DNA of 40,006 nucleotides. It comes from an uncultured Lachnospiraceae bacterium (GTDB taxonomy: Bacteria > Bacillota > Clostridia > Lachnospirales > Lachnospiraceae). Each line of letters opens with the position of its first letter. Within the stretch, counting starts at the first letter, position 1. Shown here one piece after another: positions 23,604 through 32,415 of this stretch. The notes beneath the pieces were generated by a model. The model did not search any database. It worked only from the letters and a program-made list of their open reading frames with translations, and was not told where the DNA came from. A program made the translations under genes and the position numbers. The DNA is taken from positions 1 to 40,006 of the forward strand of contig CATLCV010000023.1 in NCBI GenBank assembly GCA_949893755.1, read 5' to 3'.

Positions 23604-24947
23604 CTATTTTTCTCTGTTATTGAGGCTTCTGTTGATATTCCGGTTCCAGATGATCTGCTCCATACTGATATTCGAATCGCCGTCAATGATCGAATGCACT
23701 GCCGTATCGATTTCCTCCATCACAGCATTATAATCTCTGAAGCGGGGAGCCGCCACCGCGTTCTCCACCGCGTCGCTCAGGATCGGCAGATTCAGGCCCC
23801 CCATGTCCCCGGAGCTTTCGATCAGCCTTTGAAGTGTTCCATCTGACTCCGTAACCGCTTTCACGACAGACACGCCCTCCGAATATTCAAATATTTCTGA
23901 CTGGATCTGAAGATCGCTCGTCAGGATCTTCATAAAATCCCAGGCATACCGTACCTTCTTTGTATGTGCATTCATGGCCAGAAGCAGCGTGTCAAGGGTG
24001 GAGATATTATCCCCCTGGGGACCGGAAGGCATGGGAAGGCATTCCCACTCAAAACCGGAATACTTTTTGATACTCAAAGGATACGGTTTATATGCCCTGT
24101 ATTCGGAAAACGACATCGGCTGAAATACGACGTTTCCCAAGTCAAAGTCTTTACTGGTAACCGTATTCCCCTCCCCCAGATTTTCCAGTTTTTCCAGGAA
24201 AGCGAGCGCCTCCCCGACACGCTTGCCTGTAAAGCTGCATTTCGTGCCTTTCCGGTCAAATAGATTGACTCCGTTCGATTCAAATGCTTCCCTCCACGTA
24301 TAGCCTACCACCCCGAACTGATCCTCCACTCCGTTTCCGTCCGTATCCTCCGTAACTTCCCGGCAGATATCATAGAAGTCCTCCCATGTCCATTGCTTTT
24401 CCGGCATCGGAATCCCCTCCTTGTCCAGGATACTTTTATTCACAAACATCAGCTTTGGCGCGCATTCATAGGGCAGCGAATACTGAATGCCGTCATATTG
24501 CCCGCAGGCATAAGCCGAGGAATAGAATCCGCCGCGGTCAAACCCCGTATCCTTTTCAATCAGCGTCCCCAAATCTTTCAATGCTCCGACTTCCGCAAAA
24601 TCATTGAAATCCTCCGAAACCACAAAAAAGAGATCCGGGGCATGTCCCGACAGCAGCTGCTCTGCCAGCCATTCCGAATAGTCTGCTTTTAAAATTCCGC
24701 TTACATATTCCACCTTCATACCCGGATGCTGCTTCTCAAAAATCTCTGCAGCATCGTCCAGGATACGGTAGGAATATCCATTCTGCACTTCCCAATAGCT
24801 GTCTGAAAACACGCCGACCGTGATTCTGTTTTCCGTGTTTTTCTCTCCTGACAGTCCTATGTCACAAAAGAACAGCCATGTACAGGCCAGTAACAAAAAG
24901 CAAATGATACCTAAGATCAGATTTTTTCTGCTTTTCAACGCATTCAT
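23604..24947 (-). CDS. Extracellular solute-binding protein, family 1
   Basis: A 447-residue sugar-binding protein of the SBP_bac_1 type. The N terminus has a hydrophobic segment (residues about 9-30) with a possible lipobox (LLLAC), but the hydrophobic stretch continues past the Cys, so it may be a membrane anchor instead. The mature part shows EIFEKQHPGMKVEYV and QWTWEDFYDICREV, typical of the family. No ABC permease or ATPase gene accompanies it. Instead its start overlaps the NarL-type regulator stop by one base (TAATG), as last gene of the sensor operon. A role in ligand sensing, or in presenting sugar to the PTS, is inferred from this context. Confidence 0.88.
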   Translation of the reverse strand: MNALKSRKNLILGIICFLLLACTWLFFCDIGLSGEKNTENRITVGVFSDSYWEVQNGYSYRILDDAAEIFEKQHPGMKVEYVSGILKADYSEWLAEQLLSGHAPDLFFVVSEDFNDFAEVGALKDLGTLIEKDTGFDRGGFYSSAYACGQYDGIQYSLPYECAPKLMFVNKSILDKEGIPMPEKQWTWEDFYDICREVTEDTDGNGVEDQFGVVGYTWREAFESNGVNLFDRKGTKCSFTGKRVGEALAFLEKLENLGEGNTVTSKDFDLGNVVFQPMSFSEYRAYKPYPLSIKKYSGFEWECLPMPSGPQGDNISTLDTLLLAMNAHTKKVRYAWDFMKILTSDLQIQSEIFEYSEGVSVVKAVTESDGTLQRLIESSGDMGGLNLPILSDAVENAVAAPRFRDYNAVMEEIDTAVHSIIDGDSNISMEQIIWNRNINRSLNNREK

Positions 24948-25624
24948 TATTTTTCTTCCTCAAAATCCTTATAAACAGCTCCAGTCTGGACAGCCCATAT
25001 CGCAAGCTGGGTCCGGTCCCTCAGATCCAGCTTGCTCAATATAATACTTAAATTATTTCTGACAGTTCCTTCTGAAAGCCTGAGCTTTCCCGCGATCTCT
25101 TTATTGGACATCCCGCTCCCCACTAATGCGATGATCTGCCATTCTGACTGCTTGAGATCCGCCACCTCTTTTTCGTCCACATGAATCGTGATATTCGACT
25201 GTGCCATCTTTGAAAACAGTTTTACAACCTTCGATGTAATATCGCTGTTGATCATCGCGCTTCCCTGATAGACCTTGCGGATCGCGTCCGCCAGCTCTTT
25301 CGTGGAAATCCCTTTCAGAAGATAACCGCTTGCCCCGTATTTCAAAGCATTAAAAACATACTCATCATCGTCAAATGTGGTCAGAATGATGATCTTGATA
25401 CCCGGATAGTTTTCTTTGATGATCTGTGTACAGACCACGCCGTCCATCTCCGGCATCCGGATATCCATCAGGATCACATCCGGTTTCATCCTTCGGACAG
25501 AGCGTATCACTTCCTTGCCGTTTGCCACCGCATCTACAATCTCCAAATCCTTTTCGATTCCCAGGACGATCTGCAGGCTCTGCCGAATCAGCTCCTGATC
25601 ATCCGCAATCAAAACTTTAATCAT
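24947..25624 (-). CDS. NarL/FixJ-family response regulator
   Basis: A 225-residue regulator. The receiver domain has acidic residues D8/D9, phospho-acceptor Asp54 (ILMDIRMPEMDG) and Lys in YLLKG. The LuxR-type helix-turn-helix lies at about residues 155-215 (MSNKEIAGKLRLSEGTVRNNLS region; key parts SNKEIAGKL and GTVRNNLS). It begins 1 bp after the kinase stop and is surely its partner. NarL-type proteins bind inverted repeats as dimers, so the TGACAATTGTCA palindromes before this operon (28015-28049) and before the PTS operon (23495-23550) are the natural candidate targets. Activation is suggested by their position next to poor -35 boxes. Confidence 0.93.
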   Translation of the reverse strand: MIKVLIADDQELIRQSLQIVLGIEKDLEIVDAVANGKEVIRSVRRMKPDVILMDIRMPEMDGVVCTQIIKENYPGIKIIILTTFDDDEYVFNALKYGASGYLLKGISTKELADAIRKVYQGSAMINSDITSKVVKLFSKMAQSNITIHVDEKEVADLKQSEWQIIALVGSGMSNKEIAGKLRLSEGTVRNNLSIILSKLDLRDRTQLAIWAVQTGAVYKDFEEEK

Positions 25625-25625
25625 A

Positions 25626-26936
25626 TTATTCCTCCGTCCCCCACCGGATCGGTATCTGGGCTTCTACAAGAAATCCGTCCTCACCATTGTATGCCAGGCT
25701 TCCGTGCAGCATATTCAGCCGTTCCTCCATATGATGCAGGCCAAATCCTTTCTGAATGGTTTTGCATCCGATCCCGTTGTCTTTGATATGGATCTTCAGC
25801 ATATTATACTCTCTGTCAATCTGGATTCTGATTTCATCTGCTTTCCCGTGCCGGATGGCATTTGTAATACTTTCCTGCACGATCCGGTAAATGATATCCT
25901 CCTCATCCTCATTAAATCCACTCAATCGGGTTGTGCACCGATACTCTATTCTGGCCGAGGTCGCGGTACACATTTCCTCCACGGTCTGCAGCAGAGCCTT
26001 TTCCAGATCCAGCTTTTCCAGAGCGTCCGGCCTCAATGCTTTGACAGAACGGCGTACATCCGTCACTCCCTGCCGCGCCACTTCTGAAATTGCTTTCAGC
26101 TGCACCTTCGTGGCCTCCGGAGCAACATCCATCAGTGCCATGCATGCCTCGATCCCGGTGATGATGCCTGTAAGCGCATGCCCCAGCGTATCATGGATTT
26201 CCCTCGCCAGGCGGTTCCTTTCCCTCGTCTGCGCCATCTGAACCGATTCCCTGGCATATTCCTCCAACTGTATATTGGCCTGCTGCAAATCCATATTTGC
26301 CGTATTTAACTGCTCATTCAGGCTCAGGATCTTATCCTTTTCGTTCAGTTCAATGCGCACCAGCAGAACCATATAGACCAGAAATACAAAGGTATTCAAA
26401 GAGCTTAAAATATTCACGACTCCCAACAGTACCGAACGGACGTCCGTCTGAAAATATCCCAGATAAACCTCCAGCGGAACCAGATGGAACCAGGCTGCAA
26501 GCAGATGAAAATCCATCAGCAGATAAAACATGCAGATCAGAACCGCGGTGGGAAATTTCCACTTTGACCTGGGGAACCACTTCATGGTGTCCGCAAGGAC
26601 AAGCAATATGGTTCCGGTGTAGCTGAATTCCAAAATATAGCTTAAAGCAATACAGGCCCCAATTTCAAGAAACACCTTTCCTGCCAGGCCGGTGCTGTTC
26701 ACATTACGCATATACATCAGCAGCAAAACGCAGCCGTACAGGCACAGTGCCATGAGCAGAATCTTCTCTGCCGTATACGGAATCTCATCAATTTTCAGCA
26801 AAAACGGATACGCCGATTTCTCCCGGATATAACCGGACAGGCTGTAAGCCATCAGAACTGTTATATACAGGACAATGACCAGATTCAGATTTTTCATAAA
26901 AACCAACACATAATTTGAAGTCCTGTTCTCATCCAT
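25626..26936 (-). CDS. Membrane sensor histidine kinase (NarL-partner, HisKA_3 type)
   Basis: A 436-residue kinase. The start at 26936 (MDENRTSNYV) is chosen because AGGTGGGG lies six bases upstream, 13 bp after the binding-protein stop. Residues 1-195 contain about six membrane helices with no large external domain. A coiled coil (about 198-235) leads to the HisKA_3 motif AREIHDTLGHALTG with His248. The HATPase domain has IVQESITNAIRHG, DNGIGC and FGLHHMEER. With so little outside the membrane, ligand sensing probably depends on the binding proteins encoded on either side, in the way ChvE or LuxP work with their kinases; this is inference. Confidence 0.92.
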   Translation of the reverse strand: MDENRTSNYVLVFMKNLNLVIVLYITVLMAYSLSGYIREKSAYPFLLKIDEIPYTAEKILLMALCLYGCVLLLMYMRNVNSTGLAGKVFLEIGACIALSYILEFSYTGTILLVLADTMKWFPRSKWKFPTAVLICMFYLLMDFHLLAAWFHLVPLEVYLGYFQTDVRSVLLGVVNILSSLNTFVFLVYMVLLVRIELNEKDKILSLNEQLNTANMDLQQANIQLEEYARESVQMAQTRERNRLAREIHDTLGHALTGIITGIEACMALMDVAPEATKVQLKAISEVARQGVTDVRRSVKALRPDALEKLDLEKALLQTVEEMCTATSARIEYRCTTRLSGFNEDEEDIIYRIVQESITNAIRHGKADEIRIQIDREYNMLKIHIKDNGIGCKTIQKGFGLHHMEERLNMLHGSLAYNGEDGFLVEAQIPIRWGTEE

Positions 26937-26949
26937 GATCTGCCCCACC

Positions 26950-27918
26950 TTACTGCCATCTGTCGATTCCAAACTCTTCCACATTTTCCCGCGTGATCAA
27001 TTCTACCGGCACCAGAACATCCTTTTCTGTCTTTTCCCCAGCCAGAAGCTTATAGATTGCCTCCGCAATCTGGCCGCCGATCTCCGTGGGGAACTGCGCT
27101 GCCGATGCCTGCATCATTTCTTCTTTAATCAATCCCTTAGAATCCGGGGATGCATCCACGCCGTATACATCCACGGAATCCAGCATGCCATTTTCCTCCA
27201 ATGCCGCAGCCACCCCCACGCTTGCCAGATCATTCAGGCAGAACACATTATCAAATTTGTCTCCCTGGGCAATCGCCGCCTGCAGTCTGGGCATCGCGAT
27301 CTCCGTCTGGCCTTCACATTCAATCCTGCGTACAATTTCAATTCCTTCGTGACCGCTGACCGTATCTAAAAAGCCCTGGACGCGGTCCTGCCCGGATTTT
27401 GTAGTATCATGTGTCATAATGATCAGTTTTGCTTCTTTTTTCTGACTCAGAAAATATTCCCCTACCAGAGTGCCCGCATTGTAATTATCCGAAGTAATGG
27501 TACAATCCGCCAGTCTGTCATCCTGCACATTGGTATCTGCAACAATGATCCGCACGCCTTCTTTCCTGGCCCGCTCTAAAACAGAAGTCAGGCTTTCCCA
27601 ATCTACCGGCGTCACTACCAGCACGTCAATGCCTTCCTCCAGCATTTGCTCAATCTGTTCAATCTGCCGCCGGGCATCCAGAGCCGGATCCCGCAAAATA
27701 AAACGGTCTCCCTCCGCTTCTACCCTGGCGCTGATCTCCTCATTCACGATTTTGTAAAATTCATTGTTCATGGTCATATAGCTTGCTCCGATCAGATAAG
27801 AGTCCTCCTTCTGATTCAAAGAATAATCCGCTTTTGTACACACAAAATAAAACAATGCCCCAAAAGCAATGGTATTAAACAGCACAAGCGCCCCCAAAAA
27901 TATATGCTTACTTTTCAT
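26950..27918 (-). CDS. RbsB-like sugar-binding protein, membrane-anchored sensor component
   Basis: A 322-residue Peripla_BP_4 family protein. The start at 27918 (MKSKHIFLGALVLF) follows AAAGGAA. The N-terminal hydrophobic segment (about 5-27) lacks a good lipobox and probably stays as a membrane anchor. The binding domain shows VVTPVDWESLTSVLERARKEG (key part VVTPVDW), ITSDNYNAG and the hinge-region VYGVDASPDSKGLI. No ABC transporter genes are linked. It is the first gene of an operon with histidine kinase, regulator and second binding protein, under a promoter carrying two perfect TGACAATTGTCA palindromes. It probably signals sugar presence to the kinase. Confidence 0.9.
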   Translation of the reverse strand: MKSKHIFLGALVLFNTIAFGALFYFVCTKADYSLNQKEDSYLIGASYMTMNNEFYKIVNEEISARVEAEGDRFILRDPALDARRQIEQIEQMLEEGIDVLVVTPVDWESLTSVLERARKEGVRIIVADTNVQDDRLADCTITSDNYNAGTLVGEYFLSQKKEAKLIIMTHDTTKSGQDRVQGFLDTVSGHEGIEIVRRIECEGQTEIAMPRLQAAIAQGDKFDNVFCLNDLASVGVAAALEENGMLDSVDVYGVDASPDSKGLIKEEMMQASAAQFPTEIGGQIAEAIYKLLAGEKTEKDVLVPVELITRENVEEFGIDRWQ

Positions 27919-27984
27919 CTGATTCCTTTCCCGCAATGCCGAAAGCGAAAAGTGTCCACACTTTCCGCCTTCCTTTCTCTGAAA

Positions 27985-28049
27985 AGTATAATAAAAAATC
28001 AAAATCTGTTCACCTGACAATTGTCATCCTTTTGGCATGACAATTGTCA
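27985..28049 (-). promoter_or_regulatory. Sensor operon promoter with two perfect palindromic operators
   Basis: GTGAAC (28013-28008), 17-bp spacer, TATACT (27990-27985). Two perfect copies of TGACAATTGTCA lie at 28015-28026 and 28038-28049, 23 bp apart centre to centre, centred near -43 and -66 relative to the likely start. The arrangement matches the PTS promoter at 23465-23550 and suits activation by the NarL-type regulator of this operon. Confidence 0.8.
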
Positions 28050-28062
28050 CGATTAATGATTC

Positions 28063-29052
28063 TCACCCATACTGTTTTGTTTCCCCTCGGTATGCGGTCC
28101 TTATGATATCGTCTATCCTGGCTTCCTTAAGCCCCACCTCCTTGATCGGCGCGGTATGGGAAATATCCTCGATCAGGCGGGCGGCGGTGATCTCATCTTT
28201 TTTGAATTTGTACACAGCCCTGGCTTCCTCCACGGACACCAGCTCCGCCTTCGGGTGCCGGATAACGGCAGGCTGATAAAAGTCGATCACAAGCTGCCGA
28301 TAGGGCGCAATCCGGTCCACCAGATCGTCCAGCGAGCCGTCCTCGATGATCTTTCCCTCATTGAGGATGATCAGCCGCCTGCACAGCTCCTGGACATCCC
28401 CCAGATCATGGGTGGTCAGGATGATGGTCGTCCCGCTGCGCCGGTTGATCTCTTTGATGAACTTCCGGACAGAATATTTTGCCTCCACGTCCAGGCCGAT
28501 GGTGGGCTCGTCCAGAAATAAGATCTGCGGGGAGTGGAGCATGGCCGCCGCCAGGTCCCCTCTCATCCGCTGTCCCAGGGAAAGCTGGCGCACCGGAGTG
28601 TCGATAAATTCACTGAACCGGAAGATCTCATCCAGCATCTTGATGTTCCTGTCATACATCGTGTCATCAATCTGATAGATTCTCTTGAGCAGGTCAAAGG
28701 TCTCGCCCAGGCGCAGATTCCAGTTGAGCTGGCTGCGCTGCCCGAATACGACTCCCAGATTCTTTACCACCCGTTTGCGGTCCTTCTGCGGCGATATGCC
28801 GTCAATCCGAATCTCCCCGGCGGTGGGCTGCAGAATACCGGAGAGCATCTTCACGGTGGTGCTTTTTCCCGCGCCGTTGGGACCGATGTAGGCCACGATA
28901 TCTCCTTTCTCAATCTCAAAGGAAATGTCATCCACAGCCCTTACATACTGCGCGTCCTGCACGAACAGATTCTTTACCGCTCCGTACAGGCCCTTCTCTT
29001 TTTTGATCTTCTTGTATTCCTTCACCAGATGGCTGACTTCTATTATATTCAT
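28063..29052 (-). CDS. ABC-2 type exporter ATP-binding protein
   Basis: A 329-residue single-NBD ATPase. Walker A is at residues 57-65 (GPNGAGKST), the signature is LSLGQRMRGDLAAAML and Walker B is ILFLDEPTIGLD, followed by the switch His in LTTHDLGD. An N-terminal extension before the P-loop and a C-terminal domain of about 90 residues are typical of ATPases that partner PF06182-type (ABC2_membrane_6) permeases, two of which are encoded just upstream. Together they should form an exporter; the cargo is unknown. GGAGAAAATTTTC precedes the ATG. A structured repeat (29079-29180) separates it from the permease genes. Confidence 0.9.
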   Translation of the reverse strand: MNIIEVSHLVKEYKKIKKEKGLYGAVKNLFVQDAQYVRAVDDISFEIEKGDIVAYIGPNGAGKSTTVKMLSGILQPTAGEIRIDGISPQKDRKRVVKNLGVVFGQRSQLNWNLRLGETFDLLKRIYQIDDTMYDRNIKMLDEIFRFSEFIDTPVRQLSLGQRMRGDLAAAMLHSPQILFLDEPTIGLDVEAKYSVRKFIKEINRRSGTTIILTTHDLGDVQELCRRLIILNEGKIIEDGSLDDLVDRIAPYRQLVIDFYQPAVIRHPKAELVSVEEARAVYKFKKDEITAARLIEDISHTAPIKEVGLKEARIDDIIRTAYRGETKQYG

Positions 29053-29078
29053 GAAAATTTTCTCCTATTGTAACCAAT

Positions 29079-29180
29079 CTGCACGGCTGGGAGTTTTCCA
29101 TCTGTTGGTCGCTAATCCATAATCTCAGTTTTATTGCAATAAATTGCATAAAACTGAGATTCCGGATTGCAACCGTACAG
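29079..29180. repeat. Structured repeat element, copy 1
   Basis: It begins with ATCTGCACGGCTG at about 29078 and contains a perfect 13-bp inverted repeat AATCTCAGTTTTA / TAAAACTGAGATT (29121-29133 and 29149-29161) around a TTGCAATAAATTGCA loop. It ends in CCGGATTGCAACCGTACAG (29162-29180). Both ends and the loop recur at 36356-36435 (copy 2). It fills most of the 142-bp gap between exporter permease and ATPase genes. Confidence 0.6.
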
Positions 29181-29194
29181 GTGAAATTTTTTTG

Positions 29195-30007
29195 TCAGCT
29201 CCCCGCGCTCTCATACCTGCGCATTCCGATCCGAAACAGTCCGCAGCTCAGCGCGAACATCACCGCCCCCACTCCCAGGCCGATGACTGCCATGGGAACC
29301 GGAATGGCGCTCCCCCCCATCCCCAGCATATCCTTTACAGGATAAAAGGTGATCCATGCCAGGGGCAGAAAAAATGTGAACAGAGCCTGCGTCCATTTCG
29401 GATAGATGGTAAGCGGGTACATGGACACCCGTTCAAACAGCGCCCCGACCATATCCGTAAAATTCGCCGTGCTCTTCGTCCAGAAGGACAGCGAACCGCA
29501 GAAGATCCACACCGCGCCCCTGATCAGAGTCCCTCCGGCCAGAACAAACAGAATCAGGATGATATTCGCAGCATTGACTTCCAGATGCACTTTCGCGCAC
29601 CCATAAAAAAATACCATCAGCCCGGGAATCATATCGGTAATGCCGATCAGGTTGAACTCTTCGAACAGGAACTGAAACAAAACGCTCATGGGGCGCAGTA
29701 AAAACATATCGTACTCCCCCTCCACCACGCAGTAAGGCATGTACCATGTCTGGATGAAAAGCACCACTGCCAGCCCGTGGCTCAAAACGGACATGCCGTA
29801 GAGGAACGCCAGGCTTTCATACCCCCAGCCGCCCAGGCTGCCGAAGGAATCCACCACGAACTTAATGGTGGCGAATCCCACCACCCACTGCACGCAGTTG
29901 GCCAGCACATGGCCGATCAGCATAAACGGGTATTCCAGCCGGGACTGGATGGAAATCCTTGTCAGTGCAGCGGCCACGGAAGCATAGTATTTGATTTTTT
30001 TCATCAT
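29195..30007 (-). CDS. ABC-2 type exporter permease (ABC2_membrane_6-like), second subunit
   Basis: A 270-residue membrane protein with about six helices. The start at 30007 (MMKKIKYYAS) is preferred because GGGGGG lies six bases upstream; an ATG at 30013 overlaps the neighbour's stop as ATGA but sits directly against that site. Characteristic features of the PF06182 family are the N-terminal RISIQSRLEYP, the YDMFLLRPMSVLFQ segment and FPLTIYPKW-like residues (here YPLTIYPKW). It pairs with the preceding permease (30010-30801) and the ATPase at 28063-29052. Cargo unknown. Confidence 0.88.
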   Translation of the reverse strand: MMKKIKYYASVAAALTRISIQSRLEYPFMLIGHVLANCVQWVVGFATIKFVVDSFGSLGGWGYESLAFLYGMSVLSHGLAVVLFIQTWYMPYCVVEGEYDMFLLRPMSVLFQFLFEEFNLIGITDMIPGLMVFFYGCAKVHLEVNAANIILILFVLAGGTLIRGAVWIFCGSLSFWTKSTANFTDMVGALFERVSMYPLTIYPKWTQALFTFFLPLAWITFYPVKDMLGMGGSAIPVPMAVIGLGVGAVMFALSCGLFRIGMRRYESAGS

Positions 30008-30009
30008 TG

Positions 30010-30801
30010 TCATCCCCCCTGGATCAGTACGGCCGCAGCCGCTTTTTTCTGCACGGCATGAAAGATCAGCCACAGAGCCGCGCACCAAAATATCTGCAGC
30101 CCTGTACGCCCCAGCATTTCCAAAAATGTATAGCGTCCGATATAAATTCCCAGAGGAAGCTGATAGATATTTACAAAAGGCAGACACTCCAGAAACACCC
30201 GAAATCCCTCCGGGAAAAACCAGAGGGGAATGACGCTGCCGGAAAGCAGCTTCATAACGAATCCCTTTACATTTCTTAAGGGCCCCATGGTGATCGTCTT
30301 GAAGGCACACATCCCCAGGAGCGCGGCCAGCATCCAGTTGATCAGATAACCGACGGCAAAGCTTGCCAGGAACAGTACCAGGTTGAGGGCAGACGCAGGA
30401 GCCGGCAGGCCGAACAGCACAGAGCCAAGAACGAACAGCGGGACCGCGGTCTGAAAAAAGGCAACGGCCAGATCTCCCAGGTCCTCCGCCAGATAAATGC
30501 CGTAGATATTCACCGGCTTTAACATATCAAGCGCCACGCTGCCCGACCGGACACTGTCCTCGATCCGGCCCTCCACCCCCATGGTCAGCAGATTTCCCAT
30601 GATCGTGGAAATGATGGTGTAGGTGATCATATCCCGCTCCCCTACCCCTGAGACAGTTCCCGTTCCGCCGTAGGCCGCCTTCCAGAAGCAGGCCATGGCA
30701 AACAGGAGCAGACATTGGATGGAGATGGTAGAGATCACATTAAACCGATAAGCCAGGGCGGATTGAATCCGTACCCTGGCAACAAACAGATAAGCCTTCA
30801 T
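30010..30801 (-). CDS. ABC-2 type exporter permease (ABC2_membrane_6-like), first subunit
   Basis: A 263-residue membrane protein with about six helices. The start at 30801 (MKAYLFVARV) is chosen because GGAGG lies six bases upstream; two earlier in-frame ATG codons have no such site. RIQSALAYRFN near the N terminus and the SVALDMLKPVNIYG segment are family-typical and align in position with YDMFLLRPMS of the second permease. The gene overlaps its partner's possible first ATG. It follows the GH32 gene after a hairpin at 30821-30845 and may have its own promoter, although I could not pick one out. Confidence 0.88.
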   Translation of the reverse strand: MKAYLFVARVRIQSALAYRFNVISTISIQCLLLFAMACFWKAAYGGTGTVSGVGERDMITYTIISTIMGNLLTMGVEGRIEDSVRSGSVALDMLKPVNIYGIYLAEDLGDLAVAFFQTAVPLFVLGSVLFGLPAPASALNLVLFLASFAVGYLINWMLAALLGMCAFKTITMGPLRNVKGFVMKLLSGSVIPLWFFPEGFRVFLECLPFVNIYQLPLGIYIGRYTFLEMLGRTGLQIFWCAALWLIFHAVQKKAAAAVLIQGG

Positions 30802-30820
30802 CTTTAGCCTCCACATCATA

Positions 30821-30845
30821 AGGAACTGTCAAAAAGACAGTTCCT
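30821..30845. terminator. Perfect hairpin between the GH32 gene and the exporter operon
   Basis: A 10-bp perfect stem AGGAACTGTC / GACAGTTCCT with a 5-nt A-rich loop, 27 nt behind the GH32 stop. It lacks a downstream U-tract on the minus strand, so termination may be weak or the hairpin may protect RNA. Confidence 0.45.
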
Positions 30846-30871
30846 AAAGTTACAGTTTTTTTCAGCATTGA

Positions 30872-32359
30872 TCAATCCAGATCATATTTCACAACATCCA
30901 TCTGAACCCTGCCGTCCGCGAAGAAGGAGATGCCGTCCGCCGCAGGGTCCGTATAGAACGTCGCCGTCATCACCTGCTCCCCGTCATTGACAAAGACCTC
31001 CGCGCTGAACCGGTCCAGGATGATCCTGAGCTTCAGTTCTTCTTCCCGGCTGCTGACCTTACATCTTCTCTGATGGATCAGCGCCCTGCGGGAGCCGGAA
31101 AACTTCCGGTCGATCTTCAGCACCGACTCATAGGGGCGGAAGCTTAAGGAGGTCTGATATTCCTCATTCTGGGCAAACCGCACCGCGAACTTCCGGTAGC
31201 TGCTGTCCGGATCCCCCGGACGGATGGACAATTCCATATCGATCCTCCGTCCCCGGACGCCTTCCAGATGGATGGTGCCGTTTTCCAGGATCACATTGGA
31301 ATACACCACCTCATTTTTCCGCATGTCATCCAGTTCCCGGATCGGCTTCTGATAGAGTCTTCCGTTTTTCACAGAAAGCTCTCTCGGAAGGCTCATCTGT
31401 CCGAGCCATTTCTGATAGGGAGAGTGGGGCATACTGGTGTCCCAGTTCTGCATCCAGCCGATCATGATCCTGCGCCCGTCCGGAGTCAGCACGGTCTGGG
31501 GAGCATAAAAGTCAATCCCATAATCAATGGACTGCTGCTTTTGCTCCGAAAATGTAAGCGTCTTCCTGTCATATTCTCCGATCAGGCAGAGCGTCCCGTT
31601 CCCGTTGTGGAATTCAAAGTCCTGGGGCAGCATATCCTGGGGGCTGGTGAGCAGCACCCATTTGCCGTCCAGTTCAAAGAAATCCGGGCACTCCCACATT
31701 TTTCCGATCCGGTTCCTGTTTTCCGCAAGTACCTTTTCGTATTTCCATCGGAACGCGTCCTCGCTGGAGAAAAGCAGGATCTGCCCGCTTCCGTCCGCCG
31801 GGCGGTTTCCGACCACACACCAGTACCTTCCGTCCTCGTCCTTCCACATCTTCGGATCCCGGAAATCCTCTCTGCTGAACCCTTCCGGCAGATCTTTGCC
31901 GTCAAGGACCGGGTTGCAGTCACATTTCTCATAGTCCACACCATCCCCCACCGCAATGCACTGTGTCTGGATATCGCAGTGGCCGCCGTTCCACTGTGGC
32001 GTCCTCACCACTCCGGTATACATCAGAAGCTGTCTGCCGTCGGGAAGCTCCACCGCACTTCCGGAAAAGCAGCCGTCCCTGTCATAAGCCTCATCCGGCG
32101 CCAGCGCGGCGGGCAGGTAGTCCCAGTGCAGCAGGTCAGAGCTCACCGCATGCCCCCAGTGCATGGGGCCCCATTTGGTATCATAAGGATAATATTGGTA
32201 GAACATGTGGTATTGGCCCTTATAATAAGAAAATCCGTTGGGGTCATTCATCCAGCCGGTACGGACAGATAAATGGAAATCAGGCCGCTCTTCTTTTTGG
32301 ATCATTTTTTCGGAAGCTTCCTCATACTTCCTTGCTTCTCTCAATGTCTGACTTGTCAT
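30872..32359 (-). CDS. GH32 beta-fructosidase (sucrose / sucrose-6-phosphate hydrolase type)
   Basis: A 495-residue glycoside hydrolase with no signal peptide, so cytoplasmic. GH32 hallmarks are WMNDPNG with nucleophile Asp39, FRDP with transition-state stabiliser Asp168, and ECP with acid/base Glu223. The C-terminal beta-sandwich ends in a typical GH32C region (LRIILDRFSAEVFVNDGEQ; key part DRFSAEVFVNDG). It cleaves terminal beta-fructosides such as sucrose or short fructans. An AAGGA precedes the ATG. It follows the ABC sugar importer genes in the same direction, which implies uptake of intact fructo-oligosaccharide or sucrose followed by internal hydrolysis. Since the importer is not a PTS, unphosphorylated substrate is likely. 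Confidence 0.93.
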   Translation of the reverse strand: MTSQTLREARKYEEASEKMIQKEERPDFHLSVRTGWMNDPNGFSYYKGQYHMFYQYYPYDTKWGPMHWGHAVSSDLLHWDYLPAALAPDEAYDRDGCFSGSAVELPDGRQLLMYTGVVRTPQWNGGHCDIQTQCIAVGDGVDYEKCDCNPVLDGKDLPEGFSREDFRDPKMWKDEDGRYWCVVGNRPADGSGQILLFSSEDAFRWKYEKVLAENRNRIGKMWECPDFFELDGKWVLLTSPQDMLPQDFEFHNGNGTLCLIGEYDRKTLTFSEQKQQSIDYGIDFYAPQTVLTPDGRRIMIGWMQNWDTSMPHSPYQKWLGQMSLPRELSVKNGRLYQKPIRELDDMRKNEVVYSNVILENGTIHLEGVRGRRIDMELSIRPGDPDSSYRKFAVRFAQNEEYQTSLSFRPYESVLKIDRKFSGSRRALIHQRRCKVSSREEELKLRIILDRFSAEVFVNDGEQVMTATFYTDPAADGISFFADGRVQMDVVKYDLD

Positions 32360-32415
32360 AATTCATTTTCCTTTCATCATCTATATAGTTCATGCCGACC
32401 AGATGCTTTGAACAA

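Noticed and set aside
706-30845. AGGAACTGT shared between the intron insertion flank (near 706) and the hairpin at 30821
   Set aside because: I considered it as an insertion-sequence terminal repeat, but a nine-base match is expected by chance in 40 kb and nothing else around the two sites aligns.
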